In this document: positions 1-8,245 of the stretch, piece by piece
Layout: every line of letters begins with the position of its first letter
How positions within the stretch are numbered: the first letter of the stretch is position 1
From: Clostridium omnivorum
GTDB taxonomy: Bacteria > Bacillota > Clostridia > Clostridiales > Clostridiaceae
Direction of reading: 5' to 3'
Length of the DNA: 64,000 nucleotides
Assembly: GCF_026012015.1 (NCBI RefSeq)
Contig: NZ_BRXR01000001.1
Span: forward strand, 1,662,001-1,726,000
Made by a program: the position numbers and the translations under genes
The notes under the pieces: generated by a model
What the model saw: the letters and a program-made list of their open reading frames with translations, nothing else
Databases searched by the model: none
Told to the model about the DNA's origin: nothing

Positions 1-276
1 CTCTATTGGTTCTTTAAGTGTTAGATAATAAAAGTTCTCGGTACCCTTTTTTTCACTGTCTACTATCCCAGCCTGCTTTAAAGCCTTTAAATGGTGTGAT
101 ATAGCAGGTCTTGAAAGTGGCATCTTTTCCGTAATCATATTGACATTAAAGCCCTCTTCTCTCTCCGCAAGCACCATAAGTATATTTTGTCTTATTTCAT
201 CTGCTAATACTGAAAATAGCGGTATACATTCCCTAAATACATTTAAAATATCTTCTACATCTTTTTCTGTTTTCAT
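1..276 (-). CDS. ArsR-family transcriptional regulator (partial, C-terminus beyond window edge)
   Basis: The minus strand reads open from ATG at 276 to the window edge, giving 92 codons. The protein has a winged-helix HTH of the ArsR type: a segment SRPAISHHLKALKQAGIV at about residues 58-75, preceded by LADEIRQNILMVL. These are DNA-binding repressors that sense metals or small molecules, but the sensing part is not visible. A TAGGAGA ribosome site precedes the start. A good sigma-A promoter (TTGACA, 17 bp, TACAAT) lies at 344-316 on the minus strand. It is divergent from the exporter at 603, which it probably controls through the TGAAC-N3-GTTCA sites between them. Confidence 0.85.
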   Translation of the reverse strand, partial: MKTEKDVEDILNVFRECIPLFSVLADEIRQNILMVLAEREEGFNVNMITEKMPLSRPAISHHLKALKQAGIVDSEKKGTENFYYLTLKEPIE

Positions 277-315
277 ATTTTCTCCTATACGTTTATTAGT
301 TTAATCTTTTAAACC

Positions 316-344
316 ATTGTAAAACAACTTCAAAATTATGTCAA
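316..344 (-). promoter_or_regulatory. sigma-A promoter of the ArsR gene
   Basis: On the minus strand a perfect TTGACA (plus positions 339-344) is followed by a 17-bp spacer and TACAAT (316-321). It lies 40 bp upstream of the ArsR-type start codon. Confidence 0.6.
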
Positions 345-379
345 CTTATTATTGACATAACATGCTTTTAGGATTATAA

Positions 380-392
380 TGAACGTAGTTCA
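380..392. promoter_or_regulatory. inverted-repeat operator candidate TGAAC-GTA-GTTCA
   Basis: A perfect 5-bp inverted repeat with a 3-bp spacer, extended by flanking A/T to ATGAAC-N3-GTTCAT. The same pattern recurs at 551-563, nearer the exporter start. Two copies in one divergent intergenic region next to an HTH regulator are best explained as its operators. Confidence 0.55.
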
Positions 393-550
393 TAAAATTA
401 AAATTTATAGTTCTTTAATCATTTTTTATGAACATTACTTTTCATCAGTGTTATAACTTATGAAAAATATCATGTTGTAATTCATGTAAATAGATACTTA
501 TGAAGTTAATTTTGAAATCTATTTAGCATGAATTTATTTAAAGTTTTTTA

Positions 551-563
551 TGAACAAGGTTCA
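551..563. promoter_or_regulatory. inverted-repeat operator candidate TGAAC-AAG-GTTCA
   Basis: Second copy of the TGAAC-N3-GTTCA palindrome, 40 bp upstream of the exporter start codon at 603 and therefore well placed to block transcription of that gene. A lone TGAAC half-site also occurs at 429-433. Confidence 0.55.
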
Positions 564-602
564 CATAAATACAAATATCTATTATATTAATGGAGGTTTA
601 AT

Positions 603-2261
603 ATGAAAAAAAAGAGTTCAAACTTAATACTAATTTTATTTCTACTAGGAATTTTTATGGGAGCAATAGATACAGGAATAGTCTCCCCTGGCAGGGAACT
701 TATACAAAACAGCTTTGGGGTAGATAGAAGTGCAGGTACTTGGATGTTAACATTATACACCCTTGTTTATGCTGTATCCATGCCTATAGTCAGCAAAATG
801 GGAGACAAATTTGGATATAAAAAAGCCTATATATTTGGTATCGCTACTTTTGGTTTAGGTTCATTACTATGTGGTCTTTCCAACTTTTATGGAACCTTTT
901 CCTTTTTCCTAATTTCTCGTGGAATTCAAGCACTAGGCGCAGGTGGAATAATGCCAATTGCAAATGCAGTAATAGGTAACAGCTTCCCTGAAGAAAAGAG
1001 AGGAACTGCACTAGGCCTTGTTGGTATGATATATGGAGTAGGAAATATTCTTGGGCCTACACTAGGAAGCAGTATAATTGATTTAGCTGGTTCTAGTCAT
1101 TGGGGATGGATATTCTTTATAAATGTACCTATCAGCTTAATAATACTATTATTCAGTTATAAATTAAAAAATACAAAAGCAGAAACTCAAAAGCCAATGG
1201 ATTTAGCAGGTGCAGTAGTGCTTGCTGGGGTAATAAGCAGTATTATGTACGCACTAACTAATTTAGACTTTTTCCACTTTACCACTAGTATAAAAGCAAC
1301 TAATGTTTATCCATACTTAATAATCTTTGTTGTATTAACTCCATTTATGGTATTTATTGAAAGTAAAGCTAAAGACCCAATACTAAATATAAAATACTTT
1401 AAAGACAAGCAAATGTTAACTATATTAATAATTTCCTTTATTGTTGGTATTGGAATGATGGGTATGGTATTTGTACCTCAATTCTCGGAAAATGTATTAA
1501 AACTTAAAGCTGGCAGCGGTGGATATCTTGTAACTTTACTTGCAGTATTCTCAGGTGTGGCTGCTCCAGTAAGTGGTAAGCTTATTGATAAAAAAGGTGC
1601 TCGCTTTGTTTTATGCTTAGGCTTCCTATTTACTATTACAGGTACCCTATTTCTTGGATTTATAGCTACTAAGCTTTTAAATTTTATAGGCATATTCATA
1701 GGCCTTGCTTTAATGGGACTTGGTGTAGGTTTTACAATGGGTGCTCCATTAAACTATCTTGTTCTTGAAACAGTACCGAAGGAAGAAAGCGCCACTGGGC
1801 TTGCAACTATGTCTCTTATGAGATCCATAGGACTTGCAATATCTCCAAGCGTAATGATTGGCTTCATTGTTGACGCCGCTAAAAATCTTCAGCCTAAACT
1901 TATGGAGGTTTTGGCTGTTGCAATGCCAAAAGGCATGTCTATGCCTGCTGCGACTTCAGGTTCAAGTTCAGGCGCCTTTAAAGCTCTACAAAATGCTGAT
2001 GTAACTACTATTGTTCCTATGCTTAAAACAGCAATAACCAGCATGGTTCCAAGTCAAGCTAAGCCAATGGTAGCTAAAGCTATTGATCCTATTAGCAATA
2101 AAATAGTAGATACCTTCCAATCAGTGATGAATACTGGTTATACTCATATGTTTGTTGCTGCAGCCATTATAGCAGTTTGTGGTTTTAGCTTTACACTAAT
2201 TCTTAGAGGAAAAGCTGAAGCTGATAATGTAATTGATGACTTTATGCTAAATGAAGACTAA
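603..2261 (+). CDS. MFS drug exporter, DHA2 (EmrB/QacA) family, 14 TM
   Basis: A 552-residue integral membrane protein. It begins with a hydrophobic TM1 carrying DTGIVSPG, contains the MFS motif A-like segment SKMGDKFGYKKAY after TM2 and a motif C-like stretch GVGNILGPTLGSSI in TM5, and has about 14 hydrophobic segments. It fits proton-coupled multidrug efflux of the DHA2 group. A long Ala/Met/Pro-rich loop (about residues 425-505) sits before the last TM helix and is larger than usual. The start ATG follows GGAGG. A divergent ArsR-type regulator with shared palindromic sites suggests induction by the exported compound. The substrate cannot be told from sequence. Confidence 0.88.
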   Translation: MKKKSSNLILILFLLGIFMGAIDTGIVSPGRELIQNSFGVDRSAGTWMLTLYTLVYAVSMPIVSKMGDKFGYKKAYIFGIATFGLGSLLCGLSNFYGTFSFFLISRGIQALGAGGIMPIANAVIGNSFPEEKRGTALGLVGMIYGVGNILGPTLGSSIIDLAGSSHWGWIFFINVPISLIILLFSYKLKNTKAETQKPMDLAGAVVLAGVISSIMYALTNLDFFHFTTSIKATNVYPYLIIFVVLTPFMVFIESKAKDPILNIKYFKDKQMLTILIISFIVGIGMMGMVFVPQFSENVLKLKAGSGGYLVTLLAVFSGVAAPVSGKLIDKKGARFVLCLGFLFTITGTLFLGFIATKLLNFIGIFIGLALMGLGVGFTMGAPLNYLVLETVPKEESATGLATMSLMRSIGLAISPSVMIGFIVDAAKNLQPKLMEVLAVAMPKGMSMPAATSGSSSGAFKALQNADVTTIVPMLKTAITSMVPSQAKPMVAKAIDPISNKIVDTFQSVMNTGYTHMFVAAAIIAVCGFSFTLILRGKAEADNVIDDFMLNED

Positions 2262-2270
2262 TTAAAATAA

Positions 2271-2301
2271 GGAGTGCTGCAAGATATACTAGCAGCACTC
2301 C
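2271..2301. terminator. bidirectional terminator between exporter and msrA
   Basis: A 10-bp perfect stem (GGAGTGCTGC at 2271-2280 and GCAGCACTCC at 2292-2301) lies between the convergent stop codons at 2261 and 2315. A T-rich run follows on the plus strand and A-rich DNA on the other side. Confidence 0.75.
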
Positions 2302-2314
2302 TCATTATTTTTAA

Positions 2315-2881
2315 CTATTCATATATGCTATAATAGTCCTCGCCCCAATACTTTTGAATAAATTCATCTCTTCCAGATATCTTTCTGTCTTCCTTATATT
2401 CCTTAGAACTTTTCTTGTAAAAATCCTGATGGTACTCTTCAGCCTCATAAAACTTCACTGCCTCAAGTATTGGAGTTATTACTTTACCAGGAAATCTGCC
2501 TGATTCATCCATAGCCTTTTTAGATGCTTCAGCCTTTTTTCTCTGCTCTTCTGTAGTGTAAAAAATAGCAGTTCTGTAGGAAGGGCCTCTGTCCTGAAAT
2601 TGACCGCCATCATCTGTTGGATCAACCTGCCTCCAATAAGCTTGAAGCAGCTTGTCATAATCTATTACCTGTGGATCATAGATAACCTTAACAACCTCAT
2701 AATGCCCGGAAGTTTGTGACTTAACATCCTTATAGGTCGGATTTTCTAAATGTCCCCCTGTATATCCTGATTTTACTTCCTCAATTCCATCTAAAACATC
2801 AAAGGGTGAAACCATACACCAAAAGCAGCCTCCAGCAAATATAGCTGTCTCATATTTTTTATCCTTATTATCAAGTACCAT
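2315..2881 (-). CDS. msrA: peptide-methionine (S)-S-oxide reductase MsrA
   Basis: A 188-residue protein with the MsrA active-site signature GGCFWC at about residues 17-22, followed by the conserved YTGG segment, and Y-x-Q-V-D-P-type motifs ([24 protein letters not shown]) in the middle. It reduces methionine-S-sulfoxide in proteins, a repair of oxidative damage in the cytosol. The length is normal for the stand-alone enzyme; no MsrB domain is fused. It is 30 bp downstream of a small acidic protein gene on the same strand, so the two are probably co-transcribed. Confidence 0.95.
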   Translation of the reverse strand: MVLDNKDKKYETAIFAGGCFWCMVSPFDVLDGIEEVKSGYTGGHLENPTYKDVKSQTSGHYEVVKVIYDPQVIDYDKLLQAYWRQVDPTDDGGQFQDRGPSYRTAIFYTTEEQRKKAEASKKAMDESGRFPGKVITPILEAVKFYEAEEYHQDFYKKSSKEYKEDRKISGRDEFIQKYWGEDYYSIYE

Positions 2882-2911
2882 TTATAATTACCTCTTTTCT
2901 AATAATTCTAT

Positions 2912-3226
2912 TTATATAAGTGAATTTACCTTTTCTAAAAGCTTCATAAAAGCTTCTTCATCCTTTTTCTCTAGATACATATTTACAAGTGAACGAGTGG
3001 ACATTTTATTTAAACCTTTAAATCCATTTTCTAATATTTCACCTAGAACATTAACAAAGGTTTCATTGCTCTTGTCAATATCCTTCAGCATCTTATTTGC
3101 TGTATCCTCAATAATTTCTTTTTTAATAACCTCTTTAAGCTTTTCATTGTACTCCACCATGAATTCTTGTACTTCTTCAGGATATGTTGAAAAATCCTCT
3201 GACATTAAATCCTCTATGTTAAACAT
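2912..3226 (-). CDS. small acidic hypothetical protein
   Basis: I do not recognise this 104-residue protein. It is charged, with many Glu and Lys, predicted largely helical, has no signal peptide or TM segment, and contains no Cys or His. The start ATG is preceded by TTAGGAGGCAG, a strong ribosome site, which supports it as a real gene. It sits directly upstream of msrA in the same orientation. An antisense open frame over the same DNA (2997-3341) has poor start signals and was discarded. Confidence 0.7.
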   Translation of the reverse strand: MFNIEDLMSEDFSTYPEEVQEFMVEYNEKLKEVIKKEIIEDTANKMLKDIDKSNETFVNVLGEILENGFKGLNKMSTRSLVNMYLEKKDEEAFMKLLEKVNSLI

Positions 3227-3471
3227 ACTGCCTCCTAAGTTTTACCTTACAATAAATATTCATTTATTATTATGTCTTAATTATATTGATTTTTGTAGAA
3301 ATTTTCTATACTTATTTAAAGATCACTTAGTAAGCCCTTAATTCTTACAATATATATCCATACAAAATACTAACCTTTCATTTGTTTTCACAATATTGAA
3401 AAAATTATATTTGTATTATTCTTCCATGGGGTTTATACTGATAAGTATAAAAGATGAATAAGGGGAGTTTT

Positions 3472-4509
3472 ATGATGGGTGTAAAAAATGAATTGCTAAA
3501 AGAAGCTGAGCTTACTAGATCAGTGAATTTATGTGATGAGAGAGGTCAACTGCTTGAAGAAGCTATTGGCTGGTCCAGACAGCCTGTATTTAATTGCAAC
3601 CTTTCAAAGCATTTTTTACGAAAAAAGAAATGGAACTATTGGTGTGTAACAAATAGCGATTGTCTTTTTTCCATTACTATATCCAACTTAGACTATGCAG
3701 CTATGGTATTTGCATACTTTCTAGATCTTAAAACCTTTAAATTTATTGAGAAAACTGTGGTAACTCCTTTTGCAAGAGGTTGTTCAATACAAGAAAATGT
3801 ACATACTCCAGTATGCTTTGAACATTCTGAAATGAAGGTAGACTTTTTAGAGGAAGATAACAATACTCACATACTAGTAAAATGCAAAAATTTTGATGGC
3901 ATGCCTATGTCTGCAGACTTTAAAGTTATTTATCCAGAAGGTCATGAAACCTTAAATGTGGTTATACCTTGGAACAAAAAAACCTTTCAATTTACTTCTA
4001 AGCAGGAATGTCTTCCTGTAGATGGTACTCTTACTATTGGAGAACAGTTATATAATTTTAATAAAGCTGACACCTTTGCCTGTTTGGATTTTGGAAGAGG
4101 GGTATGGCCAAGACAGATTTCCTGGAACTGGGCCAATGCTTCCGGTATAAGTAATAATAGAGTAGTTGGTTTTAATTTAGGTGCCAAATGGACTGATGAA
4201 ACCGGCATGACAGAAAATTGCCTAGTTGTAGATGGCAAAATAACAAAGCTCAGTGAAGATATTATATTTGAGTATGATAACGCTAACCTTATGAACCCGT
4301 GGACTTTAAAAACAGGTATAACAGATAGGGTTAACTTAATATTTACACCTATTTATGAAAGAGTATCAAAATCTAACTTTTTAGTTATTAAATCTGATAT
4401 GCATCAAATGGTTGGCCACTTTTCAGGTACCATAATTACTGACTCAGGTGAAACTATAAAAGTTAATAATATTTTAGGCTGCTCAGAAGAGCATTTTGCA
4501 AAATGGTAA
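3472..4509 (+). CDS. DUF2804 domain-containing protein
   Basis: A 345-residue soluble protein that matches my recollection of the DUF2804 family: an early GWSRQPVFNCN-type segment, WNYWCV, and repeated Trp/Gly-rich motifs such as FGRGVWPRQISWNWA and GFNLGAKWTDETGMTEN. No catalytic role is established for the family, so none is claimed. The open frame extends to an ATG at 3454, but AAGGGGAG at 3460-3467 lies inside that extension and sits correctly spaced before the ATG at 3472, which is therefore chosen. The gene appears monocistronic and is divergent from the small gene at 3226. Confidence 0.8.
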   Translation: MMGVKNELLKEAELTRSVNLCDERGQLLEEAIGWSRQPVFNCNLSKHFLRKKKWNYWCVTNSDCLFSITISNLDYAAMVFAYFLDLKTFKFIEKTVVTPFARGCSIQENVHTPVCFEHSEMKVDFLEEDNNTHILVKCKNFDGMPMSADFKVIYPEGHETLNVVIPWNKKTFQFTSKQECLPVDGTLTIGEQLYNFNKADTFACLDFGRGVWPRQISWNWANASGISNNRVVGFNLGAKWTDETGMTENCLVVDGKITKLSEDIIFEYDNANLMNPWTLKTGITDRVNLIFTPIYERVSKSNFLVIKSDMHQMVGHFSGTIITDSGETIKVNNILGCSEEHFAKW

Positions 4510-4638
4510 ACTTATTTTAAATAATAATTTATAAGCTGTAAAATAGGGTATAATGTTCTTATAGGATAAAACCTTATATTTTTACAACTTGCCATATGCT
4601 AAGTGTTTTATGAAATATACAAAAGGAGAGTGGTAGCT

Positions 4639-4899
4639 ATGAAACCTGTAGTTATGCTTATTACAGACTGGTGTCCACACTGCAAAAGAGCTGCAGCCTG
4701 GATGAAAGAGCTAGAAACCGAAACCCCTGACTTTTCTCAGGTTGAAATTAGAGTTATAGATGAGGAAAAAGAGCCTGAGCTTGCTAAAAAGTATGATTAT
4801 TACTATGTTCCAACCTACTATGTTGGGGACATAAAGGTTCATGAAGGAGTTCCTACAAAGGATATAGTTCGCAGCGTGTACGAAAAAGCGCTTGAATAA
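4639..4899 (+). CDS. glutaredoxin/thioredoxin-like protein, dithiol WCPHC
   Basis: An 86-residue single-domain thioredoxin-fold protein. It has a beta strand, then WCPHCKRAAAWM with a CxxC active site at about residues 11-14, and the cis-Pro segment YYVPTYYVG, as in glutaredoxins and NrdH-like proteins. It probably reduces disulfides in the cytosol. The open frame starts at 4603, but AAAAGGAGAG precedes the ATG at 4639. A paralogue at 26072 has the same size and the same C-terminal pattern (TKDIVRxVxxKALE) but lacks the first active-site Cys. Confidence 0.85.
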   Translation: MKPVVMLITDWCPHCKRAAAWMKELETETPDFSQVEIRVIDEEKEPELAKKYDYYYVPTYYVGDIKVHEGVPTKDIVRSVYEKALE

Positions 4900-4932
4900 T
4901 CACATTAATGAAAAGTATTCAATTAAACAAGC

Positions 4933-4980
4933 AGCCCTTGAAAAAGTTAGAAAATGCCTAACAATTTCAAGGGCTTTTTT
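4933..4980. terminator. terminator after the glutaredoxin-like gene
   Basis: An 11-bp stem (AGCCCTTGAAA at 4933-4943 pairing with TTTCAAGGGCT at 4964-4974), with an inner GTTA/TAAC pairing, followed by a T run. It ends next to the stop codon of the convergent plsC gene at 4982 and may serve both genes. Confidence 0.75.
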
Positions 4981-4981
4981 A

Positions 4982-5707
4982 TTATTTATTTATTGCATCT
5001 AGACTCTTTTGTATTTCTGCCTTTACCATTTCTGACAGATTATTTTGTTCTTCCCTGGTCATGGTTTTTGTCTCTATTGGCTTAGATATAATTATATCCA
5101 TCTTAGTAGGCTTAATATGTAAAAAACCTTTTCCATCAGTAAGTCTATATACATTGTTTAGGGCAACTGGAACTACAGGCACTCCTGCTTTTGTAGCAAG
5201 CTTCATACTTCCTTTTTTAAACTCACCCATATTAGGTCCCTTGCTCCTTGTTCCCTCAGGGGCTATGGACATGGAATAACCAGACTTTAGAAGTTCTACT
5301 CCCTCAAGGATTGACTTCACAGACTCTCTGCTGTCTTCTCTATCCATAAAAATACAATGTATTTGTTTCATCCAATAGCTTACTGCCGGAACCTTTTCCA
5401 GCTCCTTTTTAGCAATAAAGCCTTTAGGTTTATCAATATATCCAATCATTATAAGAATATCAAAATACTCTTGATGATTATGTACAAATAAGCAATTTCC
5501 TTCTGTCAGGTTTTCCGTTCCAACTACATTTATAGTGCAGCCAGTACCCTTCAATATCTTCCTTGCCCATGTTTTTACATAATTAAAGGCATAGCTTTCC
5601 ACTTCTTCCTCTGTCATATTTTTCTTCAATATCTCAAATTTCAATCTGCCTATATACAGAGAAATAACCACATAAATTCCAAACATCACATTGTATATCT
5701 TTCGCAT
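4982..5707 (-). CDS. plsC: 1-acyl-sn-glycerol-3-phosphate acyltransferase (PlsC-type)
   Basis: A 241-residue protein with an N-terminal hydrophobic anchor (about residues 5-20), the acyltransferase block NHQEYFDIL (the HX4D catalytic motif) near residue 77, and EGTRSKG near residue 151, the phosphate-binding motif III. It transfers an acyl chain to lysophosphatidate at the membrane, the second step of phospholipid synthesis. The length is typical. It appears monocistronic. Clostridia often carry several PlsC homologues, so this may be an accessory copy. Confidence 0.9.
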   Translation of the reverse strand: MRKIYNVMFGIYVVISLYIGRLKFEILKKNMTEEEVESYAFNYVKTWARKILKGTGCTINVVGTENLTEGNCLFVHNHQEYFDILIMIGYIDKPKGFIAKKELEKVPAVSYWMKQIHCIFMDREDSRESVKSILEGVELLKSGYSMSIAPEGTRSKGPNMGEFKKGSMKLATKAGVPVVPVALNNVYRLTDGKGFLHIKPTKMDIIISKPIETKTMTREEQNNLSEMVKAEIQKSLDAINK

Positions 5708-5813
5708 TTGTATTGTCTCCTAATCCTTTTATATATCGTCCTAATTTTAACACTTTTTAATATCTTTATTCAAGTGAAGTTTTAAAACTCTCTAAGGATC
5801 TTTTAATTATAAA

Positions 5814-6365
5814 TTATTTAAAAAGAGACTTCCCAACTTTGTAAGCTTTAGCTATAGCTTTATTATCCTTTTCAGCAGAATTTGCCTCAAAGCACTTTGT
5901 AACAATAATATCCTTGTAATGAATCAATCCCATAGGCTTAAATATATTTCTCATATATCTAATATATTTCTTAAAGAAAAATGGAAAAGGGGCTGCCTGA
6001 GTATATACCATAACTAGTTTTTTAGTTCCAAATCTTGGCTTATGTTTTTCATCAGTAAAAGGATACAGTCTATCCATCATCATCTTAGTTTGCCCCGAAA
6101 CCTGATAAATATATATAGGACTGCCTATTATAACCGCATCTGCTGTCTTTATATCTTCGTATATAAGCTTCATATCATCCTTAACACAGCAGCTATCATG
6201 CGTTCTGCAGTACATACAACTTTGGCAGCCCCTTATATTCATATCATTTAGATGGTACACCTTAGTTTCTGCCCCCATATCTTTTGCGCCTTCCATAACT
6301 TTATTAACAATGCATGTAACATTACCTGATTTTCTTGGACTTCCTACTATTCCTACTACTTTCAT
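5814..6365 (-). CDS. flavodoxin-family NAD(P)H-dependent FMN oxidoreductase
   Basis: A 183-residue protein with an N-terminal FMN-binding loop GSPRKSGNVT at residues 8-17 and a cysteine-rich stretch CQSCMYCRTHDSCC at about residues 47-60. It has the GSPIYIYQVSGQTKMMMDRLYP segment typical of NADPH-dependent FMN reductases and iron-sulfur flavoproteins. The Cys spacing could hold an Fe-S cluster, but that is inference. It starts 10 bp after the stop of the MarR-type gene, so the regulator and enzyme form one operon. Confidence 0.85.
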   Translation of the reverse strand: MKVVGIVGSPRKSGNVTCIVNKVMEGAKDMGAETKVYHLNDMNIRGCQSCMYCRTHDSCCVKDDMKLIYEDIKTADAVIIGSPIYIYQVSGQTKMMMDRLYPFTDEKHKPRFGTKKLVMVYTQAAPFPFFFKKYIRYMRNIFKPMGLIHYKDIIVTKCFEANSAEKDNKAIAKAYKVGKSLFK

Positions 6366-6375
6366 ATTATTTCTC

Positions 6376-6816
6376 CTATTCTATTTTACCTAAAATATCT
6401 TTCAAATCCGTTAATGCAATTGCTAATTTTTCTAAATCCCTTTTGCTTATACTTGAAAGTTTCTTTTTTAATCCTTCTGTAACTATGTCTTTATGTTTTG
6501 ATAAAAAGTCCGTTCCACTCTCAGTAAGCTTTATGTAAATGTACCGTCTATCCTTTTTATCTTGAAACCTTTCTACAAAATCTTTATCCACTAACTTTTG
6601 AACAATTGGTGTTACATTAGGCTTTGAAACCATAAGTGCCTTTGCAAGCTCAGTAACAGACATAACCCCTGTTTCCTCAAGTATGAACATAGCTTGAAAA
6701 TGTGGCAAAGTTAAATCTATATCCTCATATATGTCATATTTAACTAGCTTTTTATTAAATAATGGTGGTATAAGAAACAAGCTTTCTACTATATCCTGTA
6801 GCTTTTTATCTTCCAT
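6376..6816 (-). CDS. MarR-family transcriptional regulator
   Basis: A 146-residue winged-helix protein with the MarR layout: dimerisation helices at both ends and a central DNA-binding block SVTELAKALMVSKPNVTPIVQKL, followed by the wing DKKDRRYIYIKLTESG. Such proteins sense phenolics or oxidants and repress their own operon. It is first in an operon with the flavodoxin-type enzyme. A near-perfect long palindrome at 6861-6890, just upstream of the start, is the likely autoregulatory operator. Start ATG is preceded by AAGGAGAG. Confidence 0.9.
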   Translation of the reverse strand: MEDKKLQDIVESLFLIPPLFNKKLVKYDIYEDIDLTLPHFQAMFILEETGVMSVTELAKALMVSKPNVTPIVQKLVDKDFVERFQDKKDRRYIYIKLTESGTDFLSKHKDIVTEGLKKKLSSISKRDLEKLAIALTDLKDILGKIE

Positions 6817-6860
6817 AGCGCTCTCCTTATAAAAAACAAAATCAAACTTAGTTATAAAAA

Positions 6861-6890
6861 TATAATAGTTATATATTTATAACTATTATA
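6861..6890. promoter_or_regulatory. MarR operator candidate: 13-bp perfect inverted repeat
   Basis: TATAATAGTTATA at 6861-6873 is repeated in inverse as TATAACTATTATA at 6878-6890 with a 4-bp spacer. It lies about 45 bp upstream of the MarR-type start and contains a TATAAT, so a bound repressor would cover a -10 element. The ATAGTTATA arm resembles other MarR sites, but binding is inferred. Confidence 0.6.
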
Positions 6891-6923
6891 TTGTAAGATT
6901 ATGCTTAAGTCAATAAAAATAAA

Positions 6924-6939
6924 AGGGGCTAATACCCCT
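6924..6939 (-). terminator. terminator of the Crp/Fnr-family gene
   Basis: A short GC stem AGGGG/CCCCT (6924-6928 and 6935-6939) is followed on the minus strand by TTTATTTTTATT, immediately after the stop codon at 6953. Confidence 0.55.
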
Positions 6940-6952
6940 CTTAACTTTATAC

Positions 6953-7648
6953 TTAATCATATAAATCTCCAGATAGTTCCTCTAACTTATCTCTATCGCT
7001 TATCTCATAGGAATCCTTATTTTTAACTATGCAGCCACTTTCACATAACTTGTTCAAGGTTCTAAGCAAATGTCTGTAGCTGGTTCCAAGCAGCTCTGCC
7101 ATCTCTGTTAAATTGCAATCCTTGTGTAGACTATTGCTTATCTTTCCATCTGAAGGAGGGGTAACTGCTAGAAGGTAGCTGGCAAGCCTGTTTTCTAGTG
7201 GATATAGCAAATTTATTGAGCTATACTTTGACAGTCTAATGAGCTTTTCTCCCAGCCCCTCATTCATATACTGCAAAAACTTCGCATCTTCCAGTGCATA
7301 TTTACGTATTTTGTGGAATTCAATTGCAATGCAATAGGTATCCTCTATCACCTGAACATTTGAGCTTGCTGCATTTAAGTTTAAAAATTCCACATCACCA
7401 ATAACCATTAACGGCTTGTAAAAACACACCAGCAGCGACTTGCCATTGCCAAGCAAGGTGTACACCTTTGCCTTTCCATCTACGAAAAAGTATAAATACT
7501 CTATCTTTTCATCTATCTTGCAGATGTATTCATTTTTACTAAATAGGAAAAGCTCCATATACCTTTTCATATCCACACTGAAGATATTTTCAAGGTTATA
7601 TTTTTCAATATAATATTCAATCCTATCTCTGTCCTTAATCTTAATCAT
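6953..7648 (-). CDS. Crp/Fnr-family transcriptional regulator
   Basis: A 231-residue protein with an N-terminal cyclic-nucleotide-binding-like beta roll (residues about 25-115) and a C-terminal HTH (NLTEMAELLGTSYRHLLRTLNKL, near residues 178-200). No N-terminal Cys cluster for an Fe-S centre is present, so it is not a classical FNR. The overall shape resembles YeiL-type regulators. It is divergent from a pair of small DMT transporter genes at 7811. A 16-bp palindrome lies between them, which suggests it controls the transporter. Confidence 0.85.
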   Translation of the reverse strand: MIKIKDRDRIEYYIEKYNLENIFSVDMKRYMELFLFSKNEYICKIDEKIEYLYFFVDGKAKVYTLLGNGKSLLVCFYKPLMVIGDVEFLNLNAASSNVQVIEDTYCIAIEFHKIRKYALEDAKFLQYMNEGLGEKLIRLSKYSSINLLYPLENRLASYLLAVTPPSDGKISNSLHKDCNLTEMAELLGTSYRHLLRTLNKLCESGCIVKNKDSYEISDRDKLEELSGDLYD

Positions 7649-7738
7649 TAAAAGCTCTCCTTAAAATATATTGAAAATTTAATGACTTATCTTATCCATC
7701 TATTCACATTAAATTTAACACATAACATTATACTTCAC

Positions 7739-7754
7739 TATGACATATGTCATA
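7739..7754. promoter_or_regulatory. Crp-type operator candidate TATGACATATGTCATA
   Basis: A perfect 16-bp palindrome in the intergenic region between the Crp/Fnr-family gene and the divergent transporter pair, 57 bp upstream of the transporter start. Its TGACA/TGTCA half-sites look like those of Crp/Fnr-superfamily regulators. Binding by the adjacent regulator is inferred from position and symmetry. Confidence 0.6.
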
Positions 7755-7810
7755 ATGGCTCCAGCAAATTTTATGCTAATCTTTAATAAAAGATCTTAAG
7801 GAGGTAATCT

Positions 7811-8233
7811 ATGTACAGTCTATACTCAGCCTTCGTTGGAATGTTAATAACTATAATGATTGGTTTGAACGGAACCTTATCAAACCTTTTGGGAAATTAC
7901 ATCTCCAGTATAATCGTTCACTTTGCAGGTCTTGCTGCTGTTATTTTAGTATTATTTATAAAGAAAAATAAAGTAACCTTTAAGCGAGAAATACCACTAT
8001 ACCTTTACAGCGCTGGTGCAATAGGGGTTCTTATTTTACTATTTAATAACGTAACCTTTAATACAATAGGTGTATCCTTGACAGTAGCTCTTGGTTTACT
8101 TGGGCAGTCAGTTGCCTCTATAGTAATCGACAGTTACGGTTTATTTAACATGAAGCTTGTTAGGTTTAATAAGAAAAAAATATTAGGCTTTATGTTTATT
8201 TCAATAGGAATAATTATAATGACCATCTATTAA
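7811..8233 (+). CDS. DMT-family transporter half, DUF606/YdcZ type (first of pair)
   Basis: A 140-residue very hydrophobic protein with about five TM helices and conserved-looking segments NGTLSNLLGNY and TVALGLLGQS, matching the YdcZ/DUF606 group of the drug/metabolite transporter superfamily. Members of this group are half-size and often come as adjacent pairs thought to form a heterodimer. The start ATG follows AAGGAGG. The second half starts 12 bp after this stop, so both are co-expressed. The substrate is unknown. Confidence 0.82.
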   Translation: MYSLYSAFVGMLITIMIGLNGTLSNLLGNYISSIIVHFAGLAAVILVLFIKKNKVTFKREIPLYLYSAGAIGVLILLFNNVTFNTIGVSLTVALGLLGQSVASIVIDSYGLFNMKLVRFNKKKILGFMFISIGIIIMTIY

Positions 8234-8245
8234 GGAGGATTTTAT

